DNA from: CBDUZS01 sp965371785
GTDB taxonomy: Bacteria > Fermentibacterota > Fermentibacteria > Fermentibacterales > JCC-6
Direction: 5' to 3'
DNA: 40,177 nucleotides
Assembly: GCA_965371785.1 (NCBI GenBank)
Contig: CBDUZS010000024.1
Coordinates: 1 to 40,177 of the forward strand
Every line of letters begins with the position of its first letter. The stretch's first letter is position 1. Positions 9,075 to 17,831 of this stretch are shown one piece after another. Both the position numbers and the translations under genes were made by a program. Under the pieces are notes generated by a model. The model had not been told where the DNA came from. It was given only the letters and a program-made list of their open reading frames with translations, and searched no databases.

Positions 9075-10028
9075 TTGGTAACGATCGGTATTGTTGGTGC
9101 CACAGGACTCGTCGGCACAAGGATGATAGAGATTCTTCAGGAGAGATCCTTTCCTGCAGAGCGAATTCTTGCGTTTGCCTCAGACAGAAATCAGGGCAGA
9201 ATGCTCACTGTAGGAAACACAACTTACCCTATTGAAATAATCAACCCAGCGTCTCTTGCACAGGGTTCGATTCTTCTCGGTGCGACATCGTCCTCCATTG
9301 CGAAACAGTGGGTTCCATCCTGCGTACGAAGCGGCGCCATCGTAATCGACAACTCATCAGCTTACAGGATGGATCCTGATGTACCACTGGTTGTTCCAGA
9401 GGTGAATCCCCATGCGATCAAGAATCACTGCGGCATTATAGCAAACCCCAATTGCTCTACGATTCAGCTCGTTGTAGCCCTGGCGCCGCTGATGAGTCTT
9501 TCACGAATCGAGTGGCTCTCCGTTTCAACCTATCAGGCAGTCTCCGGTGCGGGCGGTAGAGCTCTCGTTCAACTAGACCGGGAACTTGCCGGTGGAGACG
9601 ATGAAGCTTCCAGTCCTTTCGCGGGAAACGTGCTCACCGAGATCGGTCTGCCCGCAGAGGATGGTTTCTGCTTCGAAGAAACGAAACTCATGCAGGAGAC
9701 AATGAAAATCCTAGAAAGAGAGTTTCCGCTCTTTCCCTCATGCGCGAGAGTACCGGTCAGAACAGGCCATATCGAATCGGTTACCATCATGTTCTCTGAA
9801 CCGGTGTCACCGGAAGATGCGGTAAGGGCTCTTTCCAATGCTCCGGGTATCCGTGTGTTCGAGAAGGGCCTGACTCCCGTGTCAGTGAAGAACAAGGATT
9901 ACGTTGGAGTCAGCAGACTGAGAAACAACCCTCGTGAACCACGGGTCCTCCAGTTCTGGGTTGCAGCGGACAACCTCAGGAAAGGTGCTGCTCTCAATGC
10001 TGTGCAGATTGCCGAGCAGCTGCTTTGA
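9075..10028 (+). CDS. asd: Aspartate-semialdehyde dehydrogenase
   Basis: 317 aa. It reduces aspartyl-4-phosphate to aspartate semialdehyde with NADPH, the branch point to lysine/diaminopimelate, threonine and methionine. The N-terminal dinucleotide motif is GIVGATGLVG. The catalytic cysteine is Cys127 in ANPNCST, and His232 in RTGHIES is the likely acid-base residue. The C-terminal FWVAADNLRKGAA stretch is typical. I chose TTG 9075 over ATG 9030: the 15 extra residues are not conserved in the family, the nucleotide fold begins at once after TTG, and AGGAAGG lies at ideal distance. It is a single gene, divergent from the transglycosylase operon and ended by a hairpin at 10040. Its supply of diaminopimelate for cell wall fits the envelope neighbours but may be coincidence. 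Confidence 0.95.
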   Translation: MVTIGIVGATGLVGTRMIEILQERSFPAERILAFASDRNQGRMLTVGNTTYPIEIINPASLAQGSILLGATSSSIAKQWVPSCVRSGAIVIDNSSAYRMDPDVPLVVPEVNPHAIKNHCGIIANPNCSTIQLVVALAPLMSLSRIEWLSVSTYQAVSGAGGRALVQLDRELAGGDDEASSPFAGNVLTEIGLPAEDGFCFEETKLMQETMKILEREFPLFPSCARVPVRTGHIESVTIMFSEPVSPEDAVRALSNAPGIRVFEKGLTPVSVKNKDYVGVSRLRNNPREPRVLQFWVAADNLRKGAALNAVQIAEQLL

Positions 10029-10039
10029 GTGGTTAGAGA

Positions 10040-10068
10040 GAAGGCGACCGGTTCAACCGATCGCCTTC
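10040..10068. terminator. Hairpin between convergent asd and zinc-ribbon genes
   Basis: GAAGGCGA (10040-10047) pairs perfectly with TCGCCTTC (10061-10068). Inside it CGGT pairs with ACCG around a TCA loop. The hairpin lies 12 nt after the asd stop and 29 nt after the end of the convergent gene. The T-tract is weak on both sides (TTTCGCTTTT further on for plus), so it may be a bidirectional terminator or an mRNA-end stabiliser. Confidence 0.6.
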
Positions 10069-10096
10069 GCAGGTCTGGTTTCGCTTTTATCTGATT

Positions 10097-10795
10097 CTAG
10101 AGATCCAGATCGTCATCTATTAGATCGAATTCCTCATCGATCTCGGAATCGTCATCCAGCGCTGCTCCACACTCCTCGCAAAAGAGTTTCTGAGGAGGGT
10201 TCTGATGGTTGCAGGAGGGGCAGCTAACACCCTCGGCCTTATCCCCGCCCTCTTCCTCGACGCCTTCGACCTCTTCTTCGAGATCGATCTCGTCGAACTC
10301 CTCTGTTCCCTCTTCGACCGTATCCGCTTCGTCATCAGTTGTCCCGGTCTGTCCTTCGGTAGCAGCGTCTACGTCCCGCAGGACCTTGTCCAGATCACCC
10401 AGTTCGGAACGCAGCTTGTCGAGGTCATCGGCTGTCTGGTTCCTTGATGCCATGGATTCATCGAGTTCAGTCTGGAAGTCGGTATCGTTCTCGTCGAACT
10501 CCTTCAGTCTTGCTCTGAGCTGGAGTTCATCAACTGCGTCGGAGAGATCCGTGTGAAGGGTTTCCTTCTCCTCGATCTGTGAATTTAGTTCACTGACCTT
10601 GGCTTCCAGAGTACCACGCTGTTCGGCTATACCGTTGAGAACGATAGATAGCTGATCCTTGTAGTCACTTCTGATCTTCTTGTAAACTCTAGCATTAGTA
10701 TCAGCCTTAAGAGCTTCCAGGTTATCGAGCCTGTCGACTAGCTCTGTCCTTCTGGCCAGTAACGACTGGATCTTGTCTTCAAGGACTTCCGCCAT
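10097..10795 (-). CDS. Coiled-coil protein with acidic linker and C-terminal zinc ribbon
   Basis: 232 aa, cytoplasmic. Residues 1-145 form a long coiled coil. Residues 150-187 are almost all Asp/Glu/Gly/Thr. Cys192, Cys195, Cys206 and Cys209 (CPSC...CEEC) form a zinc ribbon, and the tail is again acidic (DEEFDLIDDDLDL). A strong AAGGAGGGG precedes the ATG. It lies downstream of holA on the same strand, 67 nt after its stop, and may be co-transcribed. The general shape recalls small coiled-coil/zinc-ribbon adaptor proteins, but the ribbon is of the short zinc-ribbon_2 kind and I cannot assign a function. The strongly acidic linker could mimic nucleic acid or bind basic partners; this is inference. 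Confidence 0.8.
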   Translation of the reverse strand: MAEVLEDKIQSLLARRTELVDRLDNLEALKADTNARVYKKIRSDYKDQLSIVLNGIAEQRGTLEAKVSELNSQIEEKETLHTDLSDAVDELQLRARLKEFDENDTDFQTELDESMASRNQTADDLDKLRSELGDLDKVLRDVDAATEGQTGTTDDEADTVEEGTEEFDEIDLEEEVEGVEEEGGDKAEGVSCPSCNHQNPPQKLFCEECGAALDDDSEIDEEFDLIDDDLDL

Positions 10796-10862
10796 TTCCC
10801 CTCCTTAACTGAGAACCTGTCAGCAACCAGAATTCAATAAAGAAAGATTCGTTAATTGTCTG

Positions 10863-11858
10863 CTAACTTCGAACCGATGTCAAGGCGAAGATAACACCCG
10901 CAAGCACCGTAAAGGAATCCCCACCTGTTTTAAGGGATAGATCCGCCTGTGCAAAGGCTTCGGAAGCATGGGCAGGATCTCCGATACATGCTTTCCCGGC
11001 GGCGGCTACTATCCTGTCCAGTTGCACATACCTTATTCCCAATTCACTCGATACATCGCGGGAAGATCCGCCGGCATTGATGATATCCCGCGCATGGTTC
11101 ACGAGGAGCCACTGGCTGAAGAGGAACGCCAGAACTCGAACCGGCTCCTCTCCCGATCTTAGAAGTGACATCATTGCTTCCATTGCCCCGGAACGCCTGT
11201 TCGAAAAAAGCTGATCACCAAGTTCGAAGACGGTGTGCTCTGCTCTGCCCGTAAGAACCTCCAGAACGCCATCCCTGTCAATCATGGTTTCAGTGCTGTA
11301 GAACAGTGAAAGCCTATCGACGGCATCGGCAAGACGTTCGAGCACGCCTGCTGCATACATTTCTAGTGTCTGGAATCCTTCCCTCGACAGGGTGACATTT
11401 TTCTCCTCTGCAAGACGAAGACTCCATCGGTGTATGTCCCTCTGAAAGGGCTCCCAGCAGATGAAAGTGAGTGCTATCTTTTCGAGTTTCCCAAGAAAGC
11501 CGGATGTCGTCCTGGTCTGAGTCGTTCTGCACAGAATCCCGTTGCCCGAGAGAGATTCTGCCGCAGAGAGCAGTTCATCCTTCACCTTCCGGGATAGCCT
11601 GTTCACATCCGAAAGCTCCAGGATTCTGCCACTTGCGAAAAGAGAGTTCTCCGAAAGGTGCCTTGTAAGAGAGCCTGCTGTCACCTCGTCAGGGGTCAGG
11701 CGTAAATGCTCGAATGCCAACCCGTCAACGAATCCTGCCACGATCTTACCGCTGAGCCTTCTTGACTGGTATGATTCCGCTCCCGCAACGAGAAATACAC
11801 TTCCTGGAGAAGGTTTTGATATCGCTTTTTCGAAGTCTTCGTATTTTCTGATTCGCAT
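10863..11858 (-). CDS. holA: DNA polymerase III delta subunit
   Basis: 331 aa. Delta is the clamp-loader subunit that opens the beta sliding clamp. The N-terminal part has the degenerate RecA-like fold start (FLVAGAESYQSRRL). The helical C-terminal domain carries the family pattern VFELGDQLFSNRR ... LLRSGEEPVRVLAFLFSQWLLV. The start is ATG 11858 (MRIRKYEDF). The frame stays open a further 195 bases upstream, but that part is low-complexity and crosses into the opposite-strand chaperone gene, so it is not coding. It is divergent from the SurA/PpiD-like gene and followed by the zinc-ribbon gene. Length fits HolA (about 330-345 aa). Confidence 0.9.
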   Translation of the reverse strand: MRIRKYEDFEKAISKPSPGSVFLVAGAESYQSRRLSGKIVAGFVDGLAFEHLRLTPDEVTAGSLTRHLSENSLFASGRILELSDVNRLSRKVKDELLSAAESLSGNGILCRTTQTRTTSGFLGKLEKIALTFICWEPFQRDIHRWSLRLAEEKNVTLSREGFQTLEMYAAGVLERLADAVDRLSLFYSTETMIDRDGVLEVLTGRAEHTVFELGDQLFSNRRSGAMEAMMSLLRSGEEPVRVLAFLFSQWLLVNHARDIINAGGSSRDVSSELGIRYVQLDRIVAAAGKACIGDPAHASEAFAQADLSLKTGGDSFTVLAGVIFALTSVRS

Positions 11859-11881
11859 TGTAGCTCTCAGTCTCCGCGGGC

Positions 11882-11925
11882 TTGCAGAATGGAACCCATA
11901 ATCGTATTGTTTGCCGTCATTACAA
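11882..11925. promoter_or_regulatory. Possible divergent promoters for holA and the chaperone gene
   Basis: Plus strand: TTGCAG (11882-11887), 17 nt, TATTGT (11905-11910), followed by GGGGGA before ATG 11943. Minus strand: TTGTAA (11925-11920), 16 nt, GATTAT (11903-11898) facing holA. Both match sigma-70 boxes only partly, and they overlap. These are sequence matches only. Confidence 0.3.
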
Positions 11926-11942
11926 CATCTGGGGGAATAAGA

Positions 11943-13778
11943 ATGCTTTCCTGGCTGAGAAACAATGCAAAGATATTCCTGATCGGGATCATTGTCATCT
12001 TCGTGGTCATGATATTCGTCGACTGGGGACGCGGTCGTGCCAGTGCTGCTCAAGCGAGCAGATTCATCATCGCACGGATCGATGGCAGGAACCTGCTGCC
12101 GGACCAGTACGATGCGGCCCGCAGCCGCGTATACTCCTTCCTGGAAAACCAGATGCAGGCTTCAGGAGATCCAGCTCCGGAAAACCAGCTCGCGCTCATG
12201 TACAACGAAATCAACGAAATGTCATTCCAGCGGATGATCGATGAAGAGCTCGAAGAGGAGTACCTCAAATCACTGGACTGGCCAAGGGCCGGAATCGAGC
12301 ACGCAGATGCCATTCTCCTATCACAGATGAGGCTTTCCGGCATTCCGGATCCCGAACAGTATCTCAAGCAGTACAGAAACGATCCGAATTACACCATGAC
12401 GCTCTACCAGCTCGTCATGCAGGCGAATTCAAGACGCTTTCAGTCGGCCATCAGCATGGAGAACATGGCCAGCAGAGAAGAAACCGAATTCATGCTCCTC
12501 GAGAATTACACTCCCATCACCGCAAGATACATCTCCTTCCAGGAATTGCCCGATATCCCGGACGAAAATACTCTGGAGCAGTTCTACTACGATAACAGTG
12601 ATCTCTTTACGGATCCTCCGAATTGCACTCTCAAATACGTAACCGTCCTCGTCCAGACTTCTCCGCAAGATGAAGAAAGAAGCCTCGGCTTCGTCGATTC
12701 ACTTGCTCTTTCCGGGACTGCCATCCCCGATTCGATCTTCATGACAAGATCCCAGTTCAGAGCCTTCGCAGGATGGAACATGGAACTGGAGCCGGGAGAC
12801 TTCTCGGAACCGTTTACCGGCGCTTCTATTTCAAACACGGGCTTCCCGATGGTTCATTCGGTGAAACTCCTCTCGATCTCGGAAGCCATCGACGATCTCT
12901 CAGATGGTGCTGAGGACACGCTTGCGATTCTACACTGGGAAGTACCGATTCTGCCCGGTTACCAGACTTTGAGGAACACTTTCTGGGCTGTGGAAGAGGA
13001 AATGGACGATCTTCTCGCAGAGGCGAGCCCCTGGAGTGATTCCCTTATCGTTGTGGACTACGGAAATCTGTACATCGACGAGAACACAATCATCGGCTAC
13101 GAGATACCGGCTGCATTGAAGGCCTTCGCTCTGGATTCGATCTGGGCAGACTCGACCGGACCGGTCTTCTACCTGTCGAGTTTCAGAGGCAACTATCCAG
13201 CTTTCATGGTTGCCAGAAAACTGCAGTACTCTGCGGGTGGTCTTCTGAGCTACGAGGAAGCTGATCTTTCGGACCGACTGCTTCTCTCAGCCTATGCGGA
13301 CATTCAGCGTGAGTTATCCATAATCTCTGCTCTCGCGGCAAGAGAGTACATCATGCACACAGGCATTTCCCTGGGTATGTACGCCGCAGAGGAATCACTG
13401 GAAATAGAGTCCACTCCGGAGTTCACAGTATTTTCCATAAGAAATGCTGCACTCACCGATCCCGATGGCTACATGGGTATCACTTCCAGCAGGGAATTCG
13501 CCGACGCCGCCCTGGTCTCCCCCGAGCTGGAGATCATAGGACCCTTCGTTTCAGGCAGCAGGGCTTACCTGGTTGAAATTACATCCAGACAAGCTCCCGA
13601 ACTCCCGGAAGACCGGGCTATGCTCGCGCCTATTTACCTCAGCAGTCAGCAGGTACATGGATCTCGCGCTGCACTGGAGACGATTGAGGAACTCAGAGCA
13701 CGCTCGGAGGTAGTGGATCTTCGTGAGGAATACTACGCGCTCATCGATTCGTTGAGAGCGGCGCAACCCCAGCAATAG
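11943..13778 (+). CDS. SurA/PpiD-like membrane-anchored periplasmic chaperone
   Basis: 611 aa. An N-terminal membrane helix (about 9-27, IFLIGIIVIFVVMIFVDW) after a short basic start gives an in-out topology, with the rest in the periplasm as in PpiD. Residues 40-210 resemble the SurA N-terminal chaperone domain: GRNLLPDQYDAARSRV, then helices with SFQRMIDEELEEEYL. The remainder is alpha/beta and could hold decayed PPIase-like modules (TARYISFQELPDIPDENTLEQFYYDN, LEPGDFSEPF), but I see no clear parvulin active-site set. The start at ATG 11943 is supported by GGGGGA 7 nt upstream; an ATG at 11889 would add an uncharacteristic N-terminus. It is a single gene, divergent from holA. Its role is probably folding of exported or outer-membrane proteins. 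Confidence 0.78.
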   Translation: MLSWLRNNAKIFLIGIIVIFVVMIFVDWGRGRASAAQASRFIIARIDGRNLLPDQYDAARSRVYSFLENQMQASGDPAPENQLALMYNEINEMSFQRMIDEELEEEYLKSLDWPRAGIEHADAILLSQMRLSGIPDPEQYLKQYRNDPNYTMTLYQLVMQANSRRFQSAISMENMASREETEFMLLENYTPITARYISFQELPDIPDENTLEQFYYDNSDLFTDPPNCTLKYVTVLVQTSPQDEERSLGFVDSLALSGTAIPDSIFMTRSQFRAFAGWNMELEPGDFSEPFTGASISNTGFPMVHSVKLLSISEAIDDLSDGAEDTLAILHWEVPILPGYQTLRNTFWAVEEEMDDLLAEASPWSDSLIVVDYGNLYIDENTIIGYEIPAALKAFALDSIWADSTGPVFYLSSFRGNYPAFMVARKLQYSAGGLLSYEEADLSDRLLLSAYADIQRELSIISALAAREYIMHTGISLGMYAAEESLEIESTPEFTVFSIRNAALTDPDGYMGITSSREFADAALVSPELEIIGPFVSGSRAYLVEITSRQAPELPEDRAMLAPIYLSSQQVHGSRAALETIEELRARSEVVDLREEYYALIDSLRAAQPQQ

Positions 13779-13807
13779 CGGTTCGCAGATTCTTTTCTGA
13801 CGTTCAG

Positions 13808-13821
13808 CCCTGCTCGCAGGG
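13808..13821. terminator. Short hairpin between convergent chaperone and permease genes
   Basis: CCCTG-CTCG-CAGGG is a five-pair stem with a tetraloop in the 52-bp gap between the convergent stops. It has no clear T-tract. It may act as a weak bidirectional terminator for the plus-strand chaperone gene and the 17.6-kb minus-strand run. Confidence 0.45.
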
Positions 13822-13830
13822 GTTGGTTCA

Positions 13831-14823
13831 CTACTTCGCTTTCCGATGACTGGAATCTCCCAGCAGCAGCATCAGGAAGAACGGACCGCCGATGAGGGCC
13901 ATGACAATCCCGATGGGAAGCTCTGCGGGACTCATCACAATCCTCGATAGCACGTCGGCGAAAAGCAGGATGATTGCGCCGCCGAGCGCCGATGCAGGAA
14001 CGAGACTGCGATAGTCAGAGCCCGTAATGCGACGCATGATGTGGGGTACGACGAGCCCCACGAAACCAACTGGTCCGATTGCTCCCACCGTGCTTCCTGC
14101 GAGCAGTGCTGCCGACGCAAGCAGAATGTTCCTTTCCCTGTTGACCGAGACTCCCCTGGCGGAAGCGATTTCCTCCCCTACCGACAGCTGGTTGAGTACG
14201 CCCGTGCGGCTGGCTGCGATGAGCAGACCTGTCAGAGCGAACGGCAACAGAAAAAGAGGCTTCTGAAAACCAACCGCTCCTAGATCTCCCATCATCCATC
14301 GTACGATTTCGACAAGCCGTGAAGCCGGGCTGAGGTATTCGAACAGCAGCAGAAACGCTGCACCGACCAGGTTGACTGTTATTCCTGCAAGTAGAAGTCT
14401 CACACCCATGTTCCCACCTCTGCCAGCTCTGGCAAGGAGGTAGACCGCCGCAACGGCCAGCAGGGCTCCGGCAGAACCCGCTACCACAAGTCCCAGGACG
14501 GAGATTGCTATCCTGCTTATGATGATTGCTCCAGCTGTGACTCCCGCACCGGCTGAGATTCCAAGGGTGTACGGTGTCGCGAGATCGTTGCGGAGCAATG
14601 ATTGAAGTACGCATCCTGACACTGCAAGCGAGCTGCCGGCCAGCAGCGCGAGAGCCACTCTCGGAAGCCGGAGATCCAGTATGATCTTGAACGGAGCATT
14701 CGACCCCAGTGGGCCCACCATCAGGGAGAGCAGCACACCCAGGATGACCAGAGACGATAGTACGAGCCAGCGAAGAGCAGAGGGTCCTCCTGCAGTGTTC
14801 CTAATCGGGGTCATCATCTGCAC
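13831..14823 (-). CDS. btuC: FecCD/BtuC-family ABC transporter permease
   Basis: 330 aa, mostly membrane helices (about ten, as in BtuC/FhuB). It is the inner-membrane channel of an importer for corrinoids, siderophores or haem. Family landmarks are DLRLPRVALALLAGSSLAVSG near the N-terminus, AGAGVTAGAI in the middle, and GFVGLVVPHIMRRITGSDYR near the coupling helix. The start is GTG 14823, overlapping the ATPase gene by 23 nt; ATGs at 14817 and 14814 are alternatives. It is the last gene of the run. The BtuC label is for the family. Substrate is not decided by the sequence and no cobalamin riboswitch was seen. Confidence 0.9.
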   Translation of the reverse strand: MQMMTPIRNTAGGPSALRWLVLSSLVILGVLLSLMVGPLGSNAPFKIILDLRLPRVALALLAGSSLAVSGCVLQSLLRNDLATPYTLGISAGAGVTAGAIIISRIAISVLGLVVAGSAGALLAVAAVYLLARAGRGGNMGVRLLLAGITVNLVGAAFLLLFEYLSPASRLVEIVRWMMGDLGAVGFQKPLFLLPFALTGLLIAASRTGVLNQLSVGEEIASARGVSVNRERNILLASAALLAGSTVGAIGPVGFVGLVVPHIMRRITGSDYRSLVPASALGGAIILLFADVLSRIVMSPAELPIGIVMALIGGPFFLMLLLGDSSHRKAK

Positions 14824-15610
14824 CTGCTTCGGGGGGAGACATTCGAGGCAGAACCACCCATGAGCCGCTCACCGGATCTCTGGAAACATCGAGGGGAACG
14901 CCGAACACAGAGGAGAGCAGAGAAGACCTGAATATCTCTTCCGGTGGACCGAATGCGATACAGGAACCTCCTCCGAGAACTATGGCCGAGGTCATAAAAC
15001 CGCTGGCAACATTGACTTCATGAGTGCTCACAAGGATTGTAATTCCGCTGGAGGCAAGCTTCTCGAGAAGAACCCACAGACCGATCTGATGTCTGAAATC
15101 GAGAGCGGAGCCTGGTTCGTCGAGGAGCAGGAGTTTGGGCTCCTGTGAAAGTGCAGCAGCAAGGAGAACGAGCTTCTTCTCTCCTCCGGACAGCTCTGCA
15201 AATATCCTGTTCCTTCTGTCCGGGATACCGGCCGTTTCGAGAGATGCCATGGATATCTCGATGTCACGCGGGGAATCACCGGACCAGGCTCTCCTGTGAG
15301 GGTGTCTTCCGAGAAGAACGGTTTCGAGAGCGGTCAGGCGGGAGTAAGGGTTGTAATCCTGTGGAAGAAAGGATGTGAGCAGCGCTCTCTCGATGCTCGA
15401 CATGCTCCGAGTGTTCCTTCCACAGATGGAGATATCACCGGTAACTTCGACACCCAGATCGAGTATTCCCTTGAGGATAGTGCTCTTGCCAGAACCGTTC
15501 GGTCCGATAATCCCGCAGATGCTTCCGACCGGCAGTCGAAAGCTCACATCTGAAACAACGGGGGTTCCACCGTATCCCGCAGACATTCCCTCGACTACGA
15601 GCGTATGCAT
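14801..15610 (-). CDS. btuD: FecE/BtuD-family ABC transporter ATPase
   Basis: 269 aa cytoplasmic ATPase that powers the permease encoded next. Walker A is GPNGSGKS (36-43), Q-loop Gln84, signature LSGGE (140-144), Walker B LLLLDEP (160-166), and the H-loop lies in VSTHEVN. The start is ATG 15608-15610, overlapping the binding-protein gene by 16 nt. The gene order binding protein, ATPase, permease with overlaps at each junction argues for one importer. Substrate is probably a corrinoid or ferric chelate, by family only. Confidence 0.92.
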   Translation of the reverse strand: MHTLVVEGMSAGYGGTPVVSDVSFRLPVGSICGIIGPNGSGKSTILKGILDLGVEVTGDISICGRNTRSMSSIERALLTSFLPQDYNPYSRLTALETVLLGRHPHRRAWSGDSPRDIEISMASLETAGIPDRRNRIFAELSGGEKKLVLLAAALSQEPKLLLLDEPGSALDFRHQIGLWVLLEKLASSGITILVSTHEVNVASGFMTSAIVLGGGSCIAFGPPEEIFRSSLLSSVFGVPLDVSRDPVSGSWVVLPRMSPPEAGADDDPD

Positions 15611-16440
15611 TCCACCAGTCTTTCGGCGGTCAATCCAAGCCTTGAACCCGGTATTAGAAGGTAATCGTCGAAGAGGACGTGTACCCGCTCCTCTGAAAAT
15701 CCGAATTCCTCCCAGAACTCGATTTCGATACTCCTCGTCAACTGAGTGTCAGGCGCATCAGGATAGAGGCAAATGATGTATTCAGGGCTCAACTCCAGAA
15801 CGCCCTCGATGGATACGGATGGATACGTTCCTGCACGCGGAGCAGCCAGGCGGCATCCAATTGCGCTCACTACGTCGGCAAGGAATGTGTTCCTGCCGAC
15901 TACGGTCATTGTGCCCGAACCAGGTAGATGGTAGATGATCAGCAAAAGTGAAGGTTCGTTCCCCTCGAGTGTTCTCCTCAGGGATTCCAGCTTGTCTGAA
16001 AGCTCATCCCGGAACCGGACCTTCGCACCGTAACGGGCTGCAAGAGAATCAGCAGCGGCAAATACATCCTCAAGGGTATCAAAGGAATAGCTGTAGTATG
16101 GGATATCGAGCCGGTCAGCTATCAGCAATAGCTCAGCGTTGTGTCCAACCGAATGAATCGATGTCGGAGAAAGTCCCACTATCTGTTCGAACGATGCATC
16201 CAGGTATCCTCCGACAGAGGTGAGACCCGAGGTCTCACTCGGCCATGTGGAATACCTGTCTACACCTGAAACGCGCCATCCCTCCCCGGATGCGAAGATC
16301 AGCTCTGTGAGAGACGGTCCGAATACAACGAGTGATGTATCGGCAGATGAAGACGGGGCAACCGGCACATCGGTACGCGGCGGACTGCTGCATGAAATGA
16401 CAGCCAGCAGCACGAACGGGACGGATCGAAGACACTTCAT
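15595..16440 (-). CDS. btuF: BtuF-like substrate-binding lipoprotein
   Basis: 281 aa. Signal peptide with lipobox VISC (Cys17), followed by a Ser/Pro/Thr linker. The mature part has the TroA/BtuF fold pattern: FGPSLTELIFASG, GVDRYSTWP, VGGYLDASFEQIVGLSPTSI and VGRNTFLADVVSAIGC. It captures the ligand in the periplasm and hands it to the permease. The ATG overlaps the sigma-factor stop as ATGA (16437-16440), so its translation is probably coupled to the sigma gene. The similarity favours vitamin B12-type ligands, but siderophore or haem cannot be excluded. Confidence 0.85.
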   Translation of the reverse strand: MKCLRSVPFVLLAVISCSSPPRTDVPVAPSSSADTSLVVFGPSLTELIFASGEGWRVSGVDRYSTWPSETSGLTSVGGYLDASFEQIVGLSPTSIHSVGHNAELLLIADRLDIPYYSYSFDTLEDVFAAADSLAARYGAKVRFRDELSDKLESLRRTLEGNEPSLLLIIYHLPGSGTMTVVGRNTFLADVVSAIGCRLAAPRAGTYPSVSIEGVLELSPEYIICLYPDAPDTQLTRSIEIEFWEEFGFSEERVHVLFDDYLLIPGSRLGLTAERLVECIRS

Positions 16441-17831
16441 CCCTTCTCCTCCCCGCTTCCGGCTGGAAGGTTCAGGCCGAGGTCCTTGAGTCTGGCCAGT
16501 GTACTCGACTGAATCTGTCTGATCCGCTCCCTGCTCACACCGAATATCCGGCTGATACTCTCAAGCGATTGCGGTCTGCCGTCGAACAAACCGAACCTGA
16601 GGGAAATTATCGTCCTCTCCCTCTGGGAGAGCGTATCGAGCGCAGTGCTGATTCTGCTCGTGAGTTCCTCTCTGAAAGCAGCGGATTCGGGAGTCTCGAT
16701 GTTAGATGAGACTAGCTCGCCAAAACTGATTCCCTCCTCATCTCCATAGGCGTAATCCATGGAGAGCTGACCTTTTTCAGCCTCGTGTATTCTTCCCAGC
16801 TGGGCAGGGCTGATATCCAGCCCCTCAGCGATTTCTTCCGATGTAGGGTATCGGTTCCTTGCTACGACCAGGTCCGAAATATGTCTTCTGATGGCTGAAC
16901 TCTGCTCCTGCAGACCCGGCGGAAAGCCTGTCTGACTCCTGTCTCTTGCCACCGCAACGCCGATGTATCTGCGTATCCACCATACGGCGTAGGTGGAAAA
17001 CCTGTAACCTCTCTGATAATCGTATCGTCTTGCCGCATGTATCAGACCGTAACAACCTTCCTGGACCAGGTCCATTTCCTCCATGACACTGCTGGTTGGA
17101 TATCTTTTCGAGATGGATAGAACCAGTCTCAGGTTGGCTTCTACGATACGCTCCATGATCTTCTCGAGCTTATCCTCTGCTTCACGCCAGACCTTGCCCG
17201 CACTCAGAAGCTGCTCCATCGGGACACGGACAGTATCCTTCAGGAGAGCGATTTGCCGTTCGATCGAGGCCAGTTCGGGGACCAGGCTCCAGCAAAGAAA
17301 TCCTGCAGGACCCGGATTACCTCCCGGAGACTCGAAATCGAGGGCTTTGCTGTAGAACTCGTCCCTTGACAATCCAGCTCTGCGGAGCAGGACCTCAAGA
17401 GCCGCTCTCAACCTGCCGTATTCCTCCGAAACGGCGAAAACCGTTTTGCCGGTCAGTTCGAGTCGGTGCCAGTTCAGCCTGAGATCACGGGCAGAGGATT
17501 CATCGAGCGAAGAGCCCTGGAGTCCAGAGAGCAGACCTGCGAATTCGTGGAGTCTGTCCTCCGGAATAACCCCGTCATCGAGAGACCAGTGATTCTCATC
17601 CACGATGTCTTCGGATACCCGGATCCCCTCAGAGAGCTTCTCGAGGGGCTGGAGGAAGAGTTCTCTCGCCGAAGAGATGGATAGAAGAACCCTGAGCATG
17701 TCCATTCTTACGGAGTCCATCTCCCTGGCGAGTTCAACCTCATTCCGTCTGGAAAGCAGAGGCAGAACGTCGAGTTCACGGTAGAACAAGGAACTGGAAG
17801 TGAGATTCAGACTGCGTTCTTTACTCTTCAT
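16437..17831 (-). CDS. rpoD: Sigma-70 family RNA polymerase sigma factor (RpoD-type position)
   Basis: 464 aa from ATG 17831 (a GTG lies one codon earlier). It directs RNA polymerase to promoters. Region 1.2 is LFYRELDVLPLLSRRNEVELA. There is a non-conserved spacer of about 150 residues. Region 2 begins near 210 with EANLRLVLSISKRYP, MDLVQEGCYGLIHAA and YRFSTYAVWWIRRYI. Region 3 lies at about 310-380, and region 4.2 has RERTIISLRFGL and SRERIRQIQ. After WWIRRYI the usual RTIRIPVHM stretch of primary sigmas is replaced by RSQTGFPPGL, which is unusual. It overlaps dnaG by 11 nt, with GAGG inside dnaG as ribosome site. The dnaG-rpoD order is the conserved macromolecular-synthesis arrangement, so this is likely the main sigma factor; a specialised paralog is possible. 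Confidence 0.87.
   Translation of the reverse strand: MKSKERSLNLTSSSLFYRELDVLPLLSRRNEVELAREMDSVRMDMLRVLLSISSARELFLQPLEKLSEGIRVSEDIVDENHWSLDDGVIPEDRLHEFAGLLSGLQGSSLDESSARDLRLNWHRLELTGKTVFAVSEEYGRLRAALEVLLRRAGLSRDEFYSKALDFESPGGNPGPAGFLCWSLVPELASIERQIALLKDTVRVPMEQLLSAGKVWREAEDKLEKIMERIVEANLRLVLSISKRYPTSSVMEEMDLVQEGCYGLIHAARRYDYQRGYRFSTYAVWWIRRYIGVAVARDRSQTGFPPGLQEQSSAIRRHISDLVVARNRYPTSEEIAEGLDISPAQLGRIHEAEKGQLSMDYAYGDEEGISFGELVSSNIETPESAAFREELTSRISTALDTLSQRERTIISLRFGLFDGRPQSLESISRIFGVSRERIRQIQSSTLARLKDLGLNLPAGSGEEKG

Noticed and set aside
11859..12053. N-terminal extension of holA by 65 residues
   Set aside because: The added part is low-complexity, overlaps the chaperone gene on the other strand, and is not part of the HolA fold.
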